Below are positions 1 through 10,898 of a stretch of 64,000 nucleotides of DNA, piece after piece. Both the position numbers and the translations under genes were made by a program. Source of the stretch: Eutypella sp. D-1 (Eukaryota; Ascomycota; Sordariomycetes; Xylariales; Diatrypaceae); assembly GCA_023313575.1 (NCBI GenBank), contig JAJTTP010000006.1:186001-250000 (forward strand), in the 5' to 3' direction. The notes under the pieces were generated by a model. The model did not search any database and was not told the DNA's origin. It worked only from the letters and a program-made list of their open reading frames with translations. Every line of letters starts with the position of its first letter. Position 1 is the first letter of the stretch.

Positions 1-6
1 AGTTAC

Positions 7-69
7 CTGTTCTTTTTTCTGTTTCGGCTTGGCCTGCTTGAGAAAGGCCTTGCCCCTCTGTTTAGTCAT
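7..69 (-). CDS. First coding exon of a gene running off the left edge (partial)
   Basis: On the minus strand an ATG at 69-67 opens a 21-codon reading frame, MTKQRGKAFLKQAKPKQKK followed by EQ. It ends exactly at a GTAACT donor whose complement is at 1-6, so it looks like a phase-0 first exon with the rest of the gene left of the window. The peptide is extremely basic (Lys/Gln rich), as in the N-termini of nucleolar or ribosome-associated proteins, but I do not recognise the family. The upstream side (70-300) is T-rich and could hold its promoter. The alternative is a chance ATG; the coincidence of an in-frame lysine-rich peptide with a donor is the only support. Confidence 0.45.
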
Positions 70-1145
70 GACGGCTTCCCTCCTGAAGTCGCAAAATTCT
101 GTGGCTTGATTTCTCGGATGGTGGGGTGTTTTTCTGTGACATGGGGCAGGCAGAATCAGTGTTTTATCAGTAGTGTGCTCGAACAGAAAAAAAAAGTTTA
201 AAGGTCGTGCTTGGTGTCTCAAATCAGTTTTTTTTCCCCAGGTGATGATGATGCGAGTTGAAAAAAGTATTCTTTCTCTCTCCGGGCACAACTGACAGTG
301 CTGTATTATCTCCGATTAGCAAATGCAATGCAATTACATACCTACCTGTATCTTGACAGGAGGTACGGACGTAACTCGAGATGCTTTTGTTCATGGTGGG
401 GCTGATAAGCTTATCAGTTTATGTATGTATCCAGAGTATAGAGTACATAGACCTCCGCCTTTAACATTACGTATTTTCTTACTAACTATGTATCTGGTAC
501 ATACTCAAGTACGAAGCAGACGCAGACATGTACCTACTTGTAGGTGCATTCCATAACCCCTCCAAAGACCCCTTTCCTGATATCCTTCCGGCTACTCAGG
601 CCCTAAAGGCGCTTCTGTAAAGGATAATGTCACATCCAGACCAGATGTTCTGCTCCTGACCCGTTTAGTGAGGCTTTCACTAAGCAGGTTGATATCCCGG
701 CACTCCATTGTTCCACTACAATGACCCTAGGTGTTCCAGACAAATCTAGAGAACAATGCAGCATTGCAGTGTGCAACAACAATGTTCTTGTAATGGCGTA
801 CTGACTTCTGGGAGCTGGCTTTACTCTTATCCTGTCTCAGCAGACCTCGATTACCTGTCATTATATATCTATGCGCATAGGCTATGGGTGGAAGATGTCT
901 CTTGACCTGCTTTATTGTAAAGTTCCCATTACTGTAGCGACTCTTCTTTTTCAGATAACATCCCCGTGGTATAGCAATAGTCGTATAGCATATGTACTAG
1001 AATATACTCAGAATATCCAAGAGCATTATTTGACCGTGCTCTTCGTGAGTGTGTTTGCCTAGTCCTAGATTATACGAGAAACGCTGTAGAAGGGAGTTCT
1101 TGAAACTGCTTGGAGACCTGCCACGAACCTAACCTCATAACAACC
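70..1145. other. Intergenic, no gene seen
   Basis: Short open frames at 323-556 and 871-1062 have no splice continuity, no family resemblance and AT-rich composition. I see T-tracts around 180-240 and nothing else that can be named. It probably contains the divergent promoters of the left-edge gene and of the gene at 1146. Confidence 0.5.
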
Positions 1146-1622
1146 ATGACGCTGCAGCAAGTTTGTGAGGAAGTGCACGCCCGGGAAGGTTGCTACCAAG
1201 AAGAGTTTGAGGCCCTGTCTGCCTACGTTTCAATGGAACAGGCTGCTCCTCTCCGTACCGACCTCGTGCAGGACGCGGCCGTAATACTCGAGGGATGCCC
1301 TAGTGATGATGAATTTACTCAGGCCTTTCTCGTCGAACAGCAGGCGTGCGAGACTGAGTGTTTATCGGAAGGCGCCGAGCAATCCCAGGATAGTGACGAT
1401 GAGCCGAACCAGCCCGAGTGGGAACTGATGTCTGAACTGTCCGACCTTGACCAGGACGAGCTGGAGCGTGCGAGCTTCCAGTGCGAATACTGCGGTTCCT
1501 CGCTGTTACCCGAACACCCGCACGGCCAACTTCTAGAGTACTGTCCGAACGAAATGTGCGGTATGCCATCGGGGATGATAGATTTCGCTGACTGGGCGTC
1601 CTTCGTGGGTGAAGCCGCTTAG
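1146..1622 (+). CDS. Acidic 158-aa protein with C-terminal CxxC / CxxxxC pair, function unknown
   Basis: A single open frame from ATG 1146 (context CAACCATGA) to TAG at 1620-1622 encodes 158 residues. The frame is open upstream to 1110 but has no earlier ATG. The local GC-rich composition contrasts with AT-rich flanks and supports coding. The first 80 residues are predicted helical and acidic; residues about 80-110 are an Asp/Glu/Ser-rich linker. The last 50 residues contain CEYC, an HPHG segment and CPNEMC, spaced like a small zinc-ribbon or treble-clef site (C-x2-C ... C-x4-C). I do not recognise the family. Zinc binding is inference from cysteine spacing only. A tRNA-Ala gene follows about 500 bases downstream on the same strand. 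Confidence 0.55.
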   Translation: MTLQQVCEEVHAREGCYQEEFEALSAYVSMEQAAPLRTDLVQDAAVILEGCPSDDEFTQAFLVEQQACETECLSEGAEQSQDSDDEPNQPEWELMSELSDLDQDELERASFQCEYCGSSLLPEHPHGQLLEYCPNEMCGMPSGMIDFADWASFVGEAA

Positions 1623-2118
1623 AGCTAAGGACTTATCATGTAGGTGATCGATAAGTGATTTGTAGCGGTAGGATCGCTGCTGTTTCTATGTTTCGGTAAG
1701 TTGTAAATATGCTGGAAGGGCCGATGGGAACAATTTCAGATTAAAAAATGAAATAAAGTAAAATATAAATCAATTAAATACGTTACTAAAGAAAACCTAC
1801 GCTATGAATTTAATATGGACACCTCTTCCTGTGTGATTTCCCATTCCCAGCCCACATCCCGATGAACTCCAACGCTATGGGAATTGAAATGCACTTAGGC
1901 AGCTGGACATGCAGACTTTGATCATACTACACATGAAATTACTGTAAAAATAAACGCATATCCAGTCGTATGAATGGAGTAATAGATGCTGGGTATGAAG
2001 GTGAATATGAACCGTCTTCTTTTTCGGGGAGCATAAATCCCCACCTTTCAGTTAGAGATGATTGGGTATGCTTCAAACTCTCCTTATGACAAGCATTAAG
2101 CGCGCAGCCAATCAATCC
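1623..2118. other. Intergenic between the CxxC gene and tRNA-Ala
   Basis: AT-rich (for example the run of A/T around 1741-1800), presumably the 3' untranslated region and polyadenylation region of the upstream gene. No open frame or structured element stands out. Confidence 0.5.
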
Positions 2119-2208
2119 GGGCTTGTGGTTTAGTGGTATAATTCTCCCTTAGCATCTTCTGGTTGAAGAAATTGGGAGCGGTCCTGGGTTCGATTCCCAG
2201 CAAGTCCA
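2119..2208 (+). tRNA. tRNA-Ala(AGC) with an 18-nt intron
   Basis: A full cloverleaf can be folded by eye. The acceptor stem 2119-2125 pairs with 2201-2207 and contains the G3:U70 pair (2121 with 2205) that defines alanine identity, followed by discriminator A at 2208. The anticodon stem is CTCCC (2144-2148) with GGGAG (2174-2178). The loop reads TTAGCA before the break, so the anticodon is AGC (2151-2153). The T-arm is CTGGG/CCCAG around TTCGATT (2189-2195). The intron is 2155-2172, at the canonical position after base 37. A T6 pol III terminator follows at 2210-2215. The D-arm (GGTTTAGTGGTATAAT) is the internal A box and resembles the form common in proline tRNAs, but anticodon and G3:U70 favour Ala. 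Confidence 0.88.
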
Positions 2209-2209
2209 C

Positions 2210-2215
2210 TTTTTT
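2210..2215 (+). terminator. RNA polymerase III terminator of tRNA-Ala
   Basis: A run of six T beginning two bases after the discriminator base, as expected for pol III termination. Confidence 0.7.
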
Positions 2216-3480
2216 GCCGTCAGGATCTCTGCATCCATTTTATCAGACGCTCTCTACGTCTTGCTATTCCTTTTCTTTTTTGTTAAAGTAGTAGCTTGTG
2301 TCCTACCTGATAGCATGCCTCTACCCGAAACATACTGCAAACTATACACCGTACATAGTTCCATGTGGTCCTATCCAAAAAGATTACCTCGGCAATTTCT
2401 ACGATGTCAATGAACATTACAGAACTTCAAGGTGGAAGAGCATCTGATGGCTGTGGAGTATTTGAGACTGCACAGGCAGACATGTACAGCCAAGTTTATT
2501 GATTTTAATATTTAGGTTGAGCCGTATTTATATCGGCAACCTGTAAGGTCCCGAGACATCTTTTACGTCTTTGTCTGTATACAGAAGTGATGGCAAGAGC
2601 CTACTCCAAATGGTGCGCCATGCACGGCAGGCACGAAGGTAGTCGAGTGGTTCGTGCATAATGTTCTAGATTTGTAAAAAGTGTACAACACTCGAGTGCC
2701 CAAGACAATTGCCCAACCTGACAATAAAAAACAAGGCGAAGAAGTGTAATAAGGCCAACTGTAAGGATAGAAGGGGGAGAAGAAAGGCTTCAGGGAGGAA
2801 TTCAGGCGCAAACTGACTCAAAGACCGCAAACTTGCTCATCTCGTAACTTATATGCTCTTTGACCACCCCAGAAATGGAAACCTAGACAAGTCCTGATTG
2901 GTCGCAGCGACGGTATTAGTGGTCGATCCCACCCCCTTGTCCAGGAGTTCAAGGGCAATTGAAATAAGCTCCGGGGGGGTTAACATAAACAGGGAGACGG
3001 GATTTGAGGCTGTTTCGTCGTCGTTACGACAGCCCTTCTTCTTTCTACGCCTCGGCCTGAAAGGATCAATGGTTACCCAAGAACTTACGTAGATGTATAA
3101 CTGATAGCTATATATATATATATATATTATAGAAGACATTAGTATCTTCCGGCTCGCGTCTTGGTGTTGATTATCTGCTTTGTCCTAATTACCTGCACAA
3201 GTATCAACCATAGAACCAATCCATCAAGGTAGCCATCCGGGTTACATTATGCTCACCCATAACCAATATATACTTGAATAAAATTAGACGCCTTCGAATA
3301 CTATATGTCTCCTTTCTCTCGATAGGCTTAACCGTACGATAATCAAGCCAGCATATGAAGACAAACCCCAACCTACAAGAGCACGGGCAGTCCACCACAT
3401 CTTGCACCTTACATATCGCATCGCAAAGGCTACCGCAGAACACCATAAGCACCTCGCGTACTCTACCTATATCATCGAAG
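2216..3480. other. Intergenic, with a (TA)9 microsatellite at 3109-3127
   Basis: Short frames on both strands (2563-2811 minus, 2849-3139 minus, 2898-3092 plus) have no recognisable content or splice partners. The alternating TA run at 3109-3127 is a simple-sequence repeat. The right end presumably holds the promoter and leader of the gene starting at 3481. Confidence 0.45.
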
Positions 3481-4169
3481 ATGTGCGGACCAGACATCCC
3501 ACGGCCCAGTCTAGGCGGCGCCCTCGCAGTCCTAACACCAACGGCGCCTTACTCGTCGTCGTCGTCGCCGTCATCCACGCCTAACAGCAGCCGCGCGTCG
3601 TCGCCGGGGGCCGGCGCGGCGCCAGCAGCACCGTTCGGTGGTAGCATCGTATTCCACGGCCCACAGCGGACCAGCGGCGGCATTGCCACACACGCGACCT
3701 TCACGCCGACAGGGGTAGTGGGAGGAGAGGGAGGATCATCCGTCTCGGATTTCGATTTCGCGAACTACGTCGTGGGCATACAGTAGGTTCTCTGCTCCTT
3801 ACCTTCCCCCCCCCCCTTCCCCCCATCTTCGAAAAAAAGCCTTCTCTAGGTACTGGATCAGCGAGCCAGCCAGTCATGCTAACAAGGCCTCACCCCACCA
3901 GCGCAACAGGGGACCTGCAGCGTCCGGCTCTCGAGAGCCCGATCCTGCACCGCATCGGGTTCCAGGAAGCGGCGAAACCGCCACAGATTCCGTCACAACA
4001 GACACCGTCGTCGCGGCGGCCGCAGTCCGAGATCCGGGTCCCGCTCGCGACGCCCCTGGACCTCGGCGTCGGCGGCGACGGGATCATCGGGCGGCGCGTG
4101 ACGCTCTGGCGCAGCGACGATGACGACGGGGCGGGACCCGTTGCCGAGGGTATCGTTGGGTTTAACTGA
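3481..4169 (+). CDS. Two-exon Ser/Pro/Gly-rich protein of unknown function
   Basis: Proposed join 3481..3782 and 3902..4169, 189 aa. Exon 1 ends at a GTAGGT donor (3783); exon 2 follows an ACCAG acceptor (3901), with a TGCTAAC branch-like site about 20 bases upstream. Phases match (CA|C), and both exons are strikingly GC-rich with C/G third positions while the 119-nt intron carries a C-run and T-tracts. The protein begins MCGPDIPRPSLGG, has a serine-rich stretch (residues about 22-45), a Gly/Ala-rich stretch and a DFDFANYVVGI segment before the junction. Exon 2 includes RIGFQEAAKPPQ, a Pro/Arg-rich part and ends near GIVGFN. An in-frame ATG at 3355 would add 42 residues, but that stretch is less GC-rich, so I prefer 3481. 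No family is recognised; it looks disordered. Confidence 0.5.
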
Positions 4170-4193
4170 ATCGAGTCGAGTCGAGTCGAGTCG
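4170..4193. repeat. (TCGAG)n microsatellite
   Basis: A pentanucleotide TCGAG is repeated about four and a half times directly after the stop codon of the upstream gene. Confidence 0.8.
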
Positions 4194-5082
4194 TGACCGA
4201 TGGGGTTTGGGAGGGATGTGATAATGTGTATGAGCATAACACGTGCCTTCTTGTTTTTCCTGGGTTTTCTTTCTCCCTTTTTTTTTCTTTTTGGTTTTTC
4301 GTTATTGGGTCTGATCCTGGTCGCATAATTACCATTTCGACTCGACTCCGTCCGCCGAGACAGGAATGGGTTCGGGGCTCAATATTTGGTAGTATCGCAT
4401 CGCGTAGGCGTTTGGGGCAGGCGTTGTTGGCCAGGACCGGCCATGGGAAATTCATGTAATGCACTTTGGAATTGACAAGGCTGGCTGACCTACAGGATGC
4501 GTGAAGCATCCGGGTCCGGTGCGTATATGGATTCCGCCTGTTCAATCGAACGGGATCACCAGCAGCACGAGTTATATTATATAAAGCGTAATAATAATAA
4601 AAATGGGAAGAAAACAGTATGACATCAGCCAGCGTCCCCGATATAGCTATCTAGCTAGCTAACTCGAGGTGGTGAGCCGCTCTATTTCACATCAGGTGGC
4701 TATTAAAAAAGTGTGTATAGAAACCGAGCAAAAAAGAGAATAACAGGGAAGTTCCTACATACGTTCCCCCGCCTCCCTAATCAAGCGCGTTAGGTATCTA
4801 TCGTATCGTAACTTCGTCACAGGTAAAAAAGTCGCAACCGCGCGCCCCTGTCTCCCGTTCGGCGTCATGAAAGAGACTTGTTGTTGAGAAGCAACGACAA
4901 CGGATGAGCGAACGAGCGCGTGCCCCCGTTGAGACAGCATATCTTATAACCCTGCCTCTGCACTGAGTCCCCTTACGCAACACGGGCCCCCCTTCGTTCA
5001 TTCACATCACCTGATCCTCCCAACAGGAAGTCGGCTCTTCGTAGATATACGAAGAGAAGAACTATTTAGACGACAATCGCAC
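4194..5082. other. Intergenic between convergent genes
   Basis: This is the 3' flank shared by the convergent genes at 3481-4169 (+) and 5083-8644 (-). T-tracts lie around 4260-4310. Short frames on both strands (4193-4459, 4162-4545, 4755-5001) overlap one another and show no family content. No gene is supported. Confidence 0.5.
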
Positions 5083-8000
5083 TTACGTGAATCGGACTTC
5101 GTTGAAGAGGCCGGCGCGAACCTGCACCAGGGCAGTGAGCTCGAGTAGGAAAGACTGGAAGATGATGGCGTTGGTGAGGATGTGGGAGACGGAGGCCGTC
5201 TTCTCCTTAGGCGGGGGAGGCGGGGGGACGGCGTCCGTGCCCACGTCGGAGGGCGCCACCATGCTTTCGCCTTCCTCTTGCTCATCTTCGGCTTCGTTGG
5301 GCTGTTCTCGTTCTGGTTCCTGTTCCTCAAGGTTGGCGGCTGCATCTACTTCCTCTTGTGCACGCTCTTCTTTGCTGCCATCTACGTCGTCCTTGTGTTC
5401 GCCATCCCTGGCAGGCTCGGTTGTTGGGGCGCTGATGTCTTGACTCTTGACTTCTTCACCATTGCCGTCTTTGTTGTCAACATTGTCGGCTTGTGGGCTG
5501 CCTACCGCGGTGTCGGTATCTTTGACTTCCTCCTTGATGGGTTCTTCGACGTTCTCTTCTTTTACAGCCCCATCATTGGCCTCTTCTGATTTGACGTCTT
5601 CTGTCTCCACGTCTTCTGCTTTGACATCACGAGACCCAGTGTCGACGTCCGTCACGCCCTCTTCAACATCCTCTTCTTTGATATCGGTTTCGACTACCTT
5701 CGGAATATCCTTCTTGAAATTAAGAGGGATAGGTGCTACCTTCCTGATTGGGAGGGTAACGCGCCTGGTCAGGATCTCCTGGTCCATGGCGGCAAACGCA
5801 GCAGCGTCGAGCATGACAGGGCTGGCCCTTTCGGCGGGGGCGATCTCGTGTCCAGGACCGGTAGCCGCCGCTGTGGAAGGCCGCATGGACCCGCTCTGGC
5901 TCGGGTCTTCGAGGTTGAGTGGGAACTCCTTCGGAGGCGTGGGTAGTGGTTTCTGAGGCAGCGGCTTGGAGGGCGTCGATAGGGATCGGGAGGCACGGCT
6001 AGCTTCCCTTTGTCCGCGCGGACTGCCTGACCGACTCGGCGTGCTGCTCAGTTCATTCAGAATGCGCTGGGCGAACCCCTCTATTCCACTGGGTCGCGCG
6101 GGCGATCCGGATCGGGAGCCGTCGACACTGGTCTGGTCCGTCGTCGCTTTCGAAGGGGCTCGCACGGAGGGTGGGGCAGCGATCACCGCATCAGCTGTTT
6201 GAAAAGCCTCTCGGCGCTGTTGTAAGAGCTCTTCGAATCGAGGTATCGAACTTCGGAAAGAGTCGGCCTGACTCGACAACGACTCCAGGATGGACAGAAC
6301 GCGCGGGAGTGCCGATGGCTGCCATTTCGGTCGCCTCCGGCACCGGGTAACTGCCTCAAGCTCCTCGACATCTTTTAGTTTGGTAGGGTCTACATCCTCG
6401 TGTGAAGACAACGTCGGTTCACTACTGTCTTCCTCAAATTGGTATTTTGTGGGATGGCGAAGAAGCCACCCTTCGACGCTGATAAACCCACACACGGCCA
6501 TGTCCAGGATCGTTTCTGTGATGGAGAGATTAATCTCGACTGGGTTTATGAAGAACGATTCCAGTAAATCCAGAACATTGTTCAGTAAAGGATCATGAGG
6601 GCTCAAAGTATGCGGTGGCACATCTTGCGGTGCGCCGGGGAGGCTATCGGGAATGGCTGGAAGCCTGTGGTTGTTGGTAGACACCTTGGGTGTCACGAGT
6701 TTGATAGAACAAGGGTGGCCCTCCACACGGGTCATTGTATCCTTGAGTATAGTGTCGTAGAGCTCGTCAAAATCGTCCTGACCGCCGACGGACTCGGCCA
6801 AGTTCATGAGGAACTCGACCTCCTGCTGGTGAGCGCCGATTGTCCTCTGCGAAGCGCTGCCGAGAACGCCTTCGGTATGGAGAAGGGTTATTATGGCATA
6901 GCGGTGATGCCTCTTAAGGATCGCCGCCAGCAGCTGAAGTGTCACACATACAGTCTGCTGATTGGGCGACTTGAGGCAGGACTGGATCAGATCAACCAAG
7001 TTAAATAGTAGTGGCGTGTATTCAGGTTCCACTCTGGTGGCCATCATGGTAGCAAGGTCCATGGATTTTCGTTTCCGAGCCGCGCTTACCGACGGCTCGA
7101 CGTCGACCGAAGTGGCCGACGCCCCTCCCTCGGGCAATGCAAGAAGGTAATGCAGGATCAGATTGATCATATCCGGATGATCTAATGATTCAAGTATACG
7201 TCGAAGGTAAGTCAAAACGGCGACTGAAGAGCCTCCATCGACGTCAGAGGACTCTAGAAGCGAGGGGTATCTGGACAAGTTAGCATTCCTGGTTGCGCTG
7301 CTATTAAGGAGACCAAGGGTCAAGGGTCAAGGGTCCTAGAAAACATACAATAGTTGCTGCAAGAAAATGACCTGGAAGTGCTCAAGCAATGTTGACCTGA
7401 TCTCGCTTGAGCGACAGTGATTCAAAACATCCTGCCAAAAGAGTAGATGGGACAGGAAGGTTTCGAGGTGTAGCCGGAAGTCCGGGCTACAGGAGCTAAC
7501 GATCTCGAAAGTGCTTTCGGGATGTTGGTAGTCGGAGAGGGCGAGTACAGGTGGAAGATCGTTCAGAGGGTGGTCAACTACTAGCTTTCGGCTCAGCTGG
7601 CTATAGAGCGCACCCAGACCGGTTGCCATCAAGGTGGAAAGGTCACTCTCAACGATCCATTGCTCCAGCTCAACCGAGTTGGAAGCAGCTTCGATTATAT
7701 ATAGGAGACCAGTCCGAGCGAAGTCACCCATCTTCCCCTCATGGTGGATATAGTCCATCAGGAGGTAGAAGAGAGGGAAGTCTTCCTTCTGTGTCCTCCC
7801 AGCAAACCTCTCTCTTTCATCCTTGAACTTATCATCCTGCGTTCCGACATCGCCGCGCAACTTGAACCAGGCGGGCAGGATGTGAGGCTCGAGCCTGATC
7901 TTGGTGGTTATATTGAAAGCTAATTCCACGACTCGAACTTCGGTGTCATCCCCTAATCTTATACTGTTGGCGCCAGTGATCCGGACAAGGAGGTTGGTCA

Positions 8001-8644
8001 GACTCGAAGAAAATGTCTCGGTCTCAACAAAAGCCTCCTCTTCGCTCTCGATCAGGGTAGCGAAGAACAGGACGGCTTCTCGGATGATCCATTCGTTATA
8101 AGATGAGGTGGCTATCTTGGCGATAGGCATATATATCTGTTTCCTAGAGCAGAAGGAGATGCATGGATGTGGAAGCGGGCGGCGCGACTCATCAACGAGC
8201 ATGCTGGTGAGCTCCTGTAGTCGGATTTCTATATTCTCGGCAGCCTCGACATCTTTGGAAAGGTTGGACGCGTTTCGCCATGTTGACTGATGGTGGTGGT
8301 GGGAGGGGGAGAGGAGGAAATCATGTCAGTGACGGTTTCGACTCGACTTTTACAAGCCACCTACGCACACACATACACACACACACATAAACACACATAT
8401 ACACACAAGGGGGTGGGTGACTAACAAGAAGTTGGCTGTATTCTTTCTCAAAGCGTTGTCGTCGTTTGACAGGATCTTTGGCGGCGTCCTTGCGTGAGGT
8501 CCGTGATGATAAGGGGGTATTGGCTACGAGGCGCGTCCACTGTTAAGGCATATATATATCATCTTGTTAGTGCCTGTCAAACGTTTATTTGTATCTGCAT
8601 GGGGGTTCTTCTTAAGGAAAGTATAAACTACTGACAAAATCCAT
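5083..8644 (-). CDS. fhipA: FHIP (FTS-Hook-interacting protein, RAI16-like), dynein-early endosome adaptor subunit
   Basis: Four coding exons (minus): 8644..8636, 8539..8426, 8286..7349 and 7270..5083, giving 1082 aa. Exon 1 encodes only Met-Asp-Phe, then GTCAGT; exon 2 starts WTRL and includes DPVKRRQRFEKEYSQLL; exon 3 starts STWRNASNLS. This matches the conserved N-terminus of fungal FHIP proteins as I remember it. Phases agree at every junction (0, 0 and CTA TT|A). The helical RAI16/FHIP core spans roughly residues 85-650. It is followed by a Ser/Pro-rich linker, an acidic Glu/Val/Asp-rich stretch (about 870-1040) and a conserved C-terminal helix ending near VRFT. In Aspergillus the FTS-Hook-FHIP complex links early endosomes to dynein; that role is inferred by homology. 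The ATG context (GCCATGG) is strong. The stop TAA overlaps a GTAAGT donor motif, so a further 3' intron is possible without changing the protein much. Confidence 0.88.
7319..7334. repeat. Heptamer tandem repeat inside FHIP intron 3
   Basis: GGTCAAG/AGGGTCA is repeated about three times on the plus strand within the 78-nt third intron (7271-7348). Confidence 0.7.
8360..8407. repeat. CA-rich microsatellite inside FHIP intron 2
   Basis: Imperfect (CA)n with TA interruptions lies in the 139-nt intron 8287-8425. Confidence 0.75.
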
Positions 8645-10130
8645 GGCGTCTTTAGAGGCATCTCTCAAGTTGTTTATAAAAAGAAGTTGTTGTTATCATG
8701 GAGGATAGAATGGTTGTGATGTTCCATATGATATTTCCATATGGGTGATGGGAAAGTGTAGATACTACCTAACTAATACCTACCCGGAACGTCCCAGGGT
8801 CTAGTGTACCTTAGGTATGCTATTTGGGTGTCTGGTTGGGTACGGTCAGTCGGTAAGTAAAATGCGCTAAAAGCTTGCTAAGTTGAATTGACTACGCTAG
8901 AACAGCAGAACAGTTGTTCGATCCACTTTCCATTGCATAAATACTGATGTTTGAGGTGTATGAGGAGGTGTGGCTCGGAACGGCAGGCTTGAAGCACCGA
9001 TCGTCCGTTGAAGCTATTTGTACTATGTAACCACCTATGTAGTAGCTCTAACCGCCTAATCGCCTAATACTAATTCATGCATGTGAAATTCAACAGGCTT
9101 TGGTGGTTTAGTGAAGACCAGGGGATTGACTACCATAGCATTATTTCCAGTCTTGGAGGAGTCCTTGTCGCATTTGTCTCATCGCCTATCTCCTACTACT
9201 ACTAATTGCCGTGTCGTAGTAGATGAATACTCACACAATGACACAAAGGATATAATATAACGTAACATAAATGCATTCACACATTTCTTCCCTTTCTATG
9301 TTTATTTCCACAGTAAGAACATACCCATATATCACTCCTTCCTCTCGTTCCATCAGATAAGAGTTGAGGGATCTGATACAAATGCAATTGCAAACAGTAA
9401 GACCCAGATGGAATCAGGCAACTGTTACAGAGTGGTATCACCATATATTTCTCAGGTGGATGGATGCCATGAGATACTGTAAAACACAACTCCCCACCCT
9501 CACTATCCACACACACACACACACTCACTCACTCACTTTTCCTCTTCCGATATTTTTACGTCCCGCACATTTCCTACCGTATCCTAAATATGTTTCAACC
9601 TCCACTTGTATGGTACTACTGTGCTGTATTCGGCACGTCCGTATAGATTCATCTGCTTGTTCACCATATGGGCAGAATGCGCGGATCTGCCGATCTGCCG
9701 ATCGTGAGTCGTGTCATTCATCGCAGAGACACGCGACACCACAATTTTATACCACTATAAGACCTCGAGGGCCAGGTTGATCGCTATAAGCACCATCGTA
9801 AGTGATTATTCGCACCCATAGCGGTGTATCCATCAGCTCCACAGCTGATTATCCTGATTTTACCTTTTTGGTCCGGTGTCTACAAAACACCTCAATCTCA
9901 AGATGATGGTTTAGTTGGTGATGTCCCTCTCCGTAAATCTACCTTACCATAATGTCTAGGCATACCTAGCAAGCTTACTTTCACATGTCACATGTCACAT
10001 GGACCCCGAGGGGATCCGGATAAACACTTAATCCCCAAGCAAATCGTCGTATTCTCACCGGCATAATCACTCCTCCTTCCTGCTTATTACGATTTCGGGT
10101 TTCCAGCCAAGCACACAAAAAACGAGTCTT
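8645..10130. other. Intergenic, FHIP promoter side
   Basis: About 1.5 kb without a supportable gene. Contains a CA/CTCA simple repeat at about 9508-9538 and three copies of TCACATG at about 9982-10000. The open frames at 9277-9528 (-) and 9364-9780 (+) overlap each other across this repeat and are unlikely to be translated. Confidence 0.5.
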
Positions 10131-10898
10131 CTAGCGGCGATCGCAGGGATCGGCGCCGAACGCCACGGCAACCTGGGACGCCCAGTAGGCGTCGGCGGCG
10201 AGCTTCTCGAACGCCAGCTCGGCCTGGCCTCGGTAGCCGCCGAAGCGGACCTCCATCACCGCCGCCCCGCGGCCCACCTGCCTGATATCGACCTGGTCCA
10301 GGTCGAACCGGATCGTTTCCCGAAGGAAACCAACGATTGGTCCCTGCTGGACCACCGAGGGGTGACCCCGGATCAGCAGGACCCGAGAACGGTCCTGGAT
10401 GCCCTGCGTCGGCATCGCAAAAGGCTTCGAGGCCAGCTTGACGCCGGCCTCGAAGGGGCCATCGTTGAGGAGGCCATCCTCCACCTGCATCACCAGCCGC
10501 CGGGTCGCGGCCCAGTCCCACATCACGATGCCGGCCGAGATCGTGGGGGTGCCCGGGAGCAGGGTCTTGATGATCCGCAGCGAGAACACCTTGCCGGCGT
10601 CTCGGATCTTGCCGAGCAGCTTGTGATGGGTGATCTCGGGGGACAGGCCCGTGACCTGCACCACCCGGTTGTCGGCGGCGGGGGCGGCGACCTCGTCCTG
10701 AAAAGTAAACAACGTATACCGTTAGCTTCCTGGCCCTATAGGGGGATTCTATAGTCAATTTTATAGACTTACCTCGCGGATCGAGGGTTGGGGCTCGGCG
10801 GCGGTGGCGTGGATGGCCGGAATCCAGACCTCATCATCCGACCAAGCGCCGGCGAGCTCCTCGAGCTGCTGCGCAGATGGGTTGGCAGTGAACTCCAT
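10131..10898 (-). CDS. Two-exon RRM-like protein, conserved in filamentous fungi, function unknown
   Basis: Minus-strand join 10898..10773 and 10697..10131, 230 aa. Exon 1 opens MEFTANPSAQQLEELAGAW and ends at a GTAAGT donor. The 75-nt intron ends ACTTTTCAG, and exon 2 resumes at DEVAAPAADNRVVQVTGL. Two segments look like RNA-recognition-motif folds. Residues about 50-120 open with RVVQVTGLSPEITHHKLLG (an RNP2-like strand followed by a helix). Residues about 145-215 contain RVLLIRGHP and GRGAAVMEVRFGGYRGQAE (an RNP1-like strand). The aromatic residues of classical RNP motifs are largely missing, so RNA binding is uncertain. The start ATG lies directly after a CAG acceptor motif (TTCCCAG|ATGG), and a GTATTA...TATAG interval further upstream (about 10980-11030) looks like a 5' leader intron. 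Confidence 0.72.

Noticed and set aside
5087..5956. Plus-strand frames of up to 169 codons opposite the FHIP 3' exon
   Set aside because: They are shadows of the acidic low-complexity part of FHIP, with no family content of their own.
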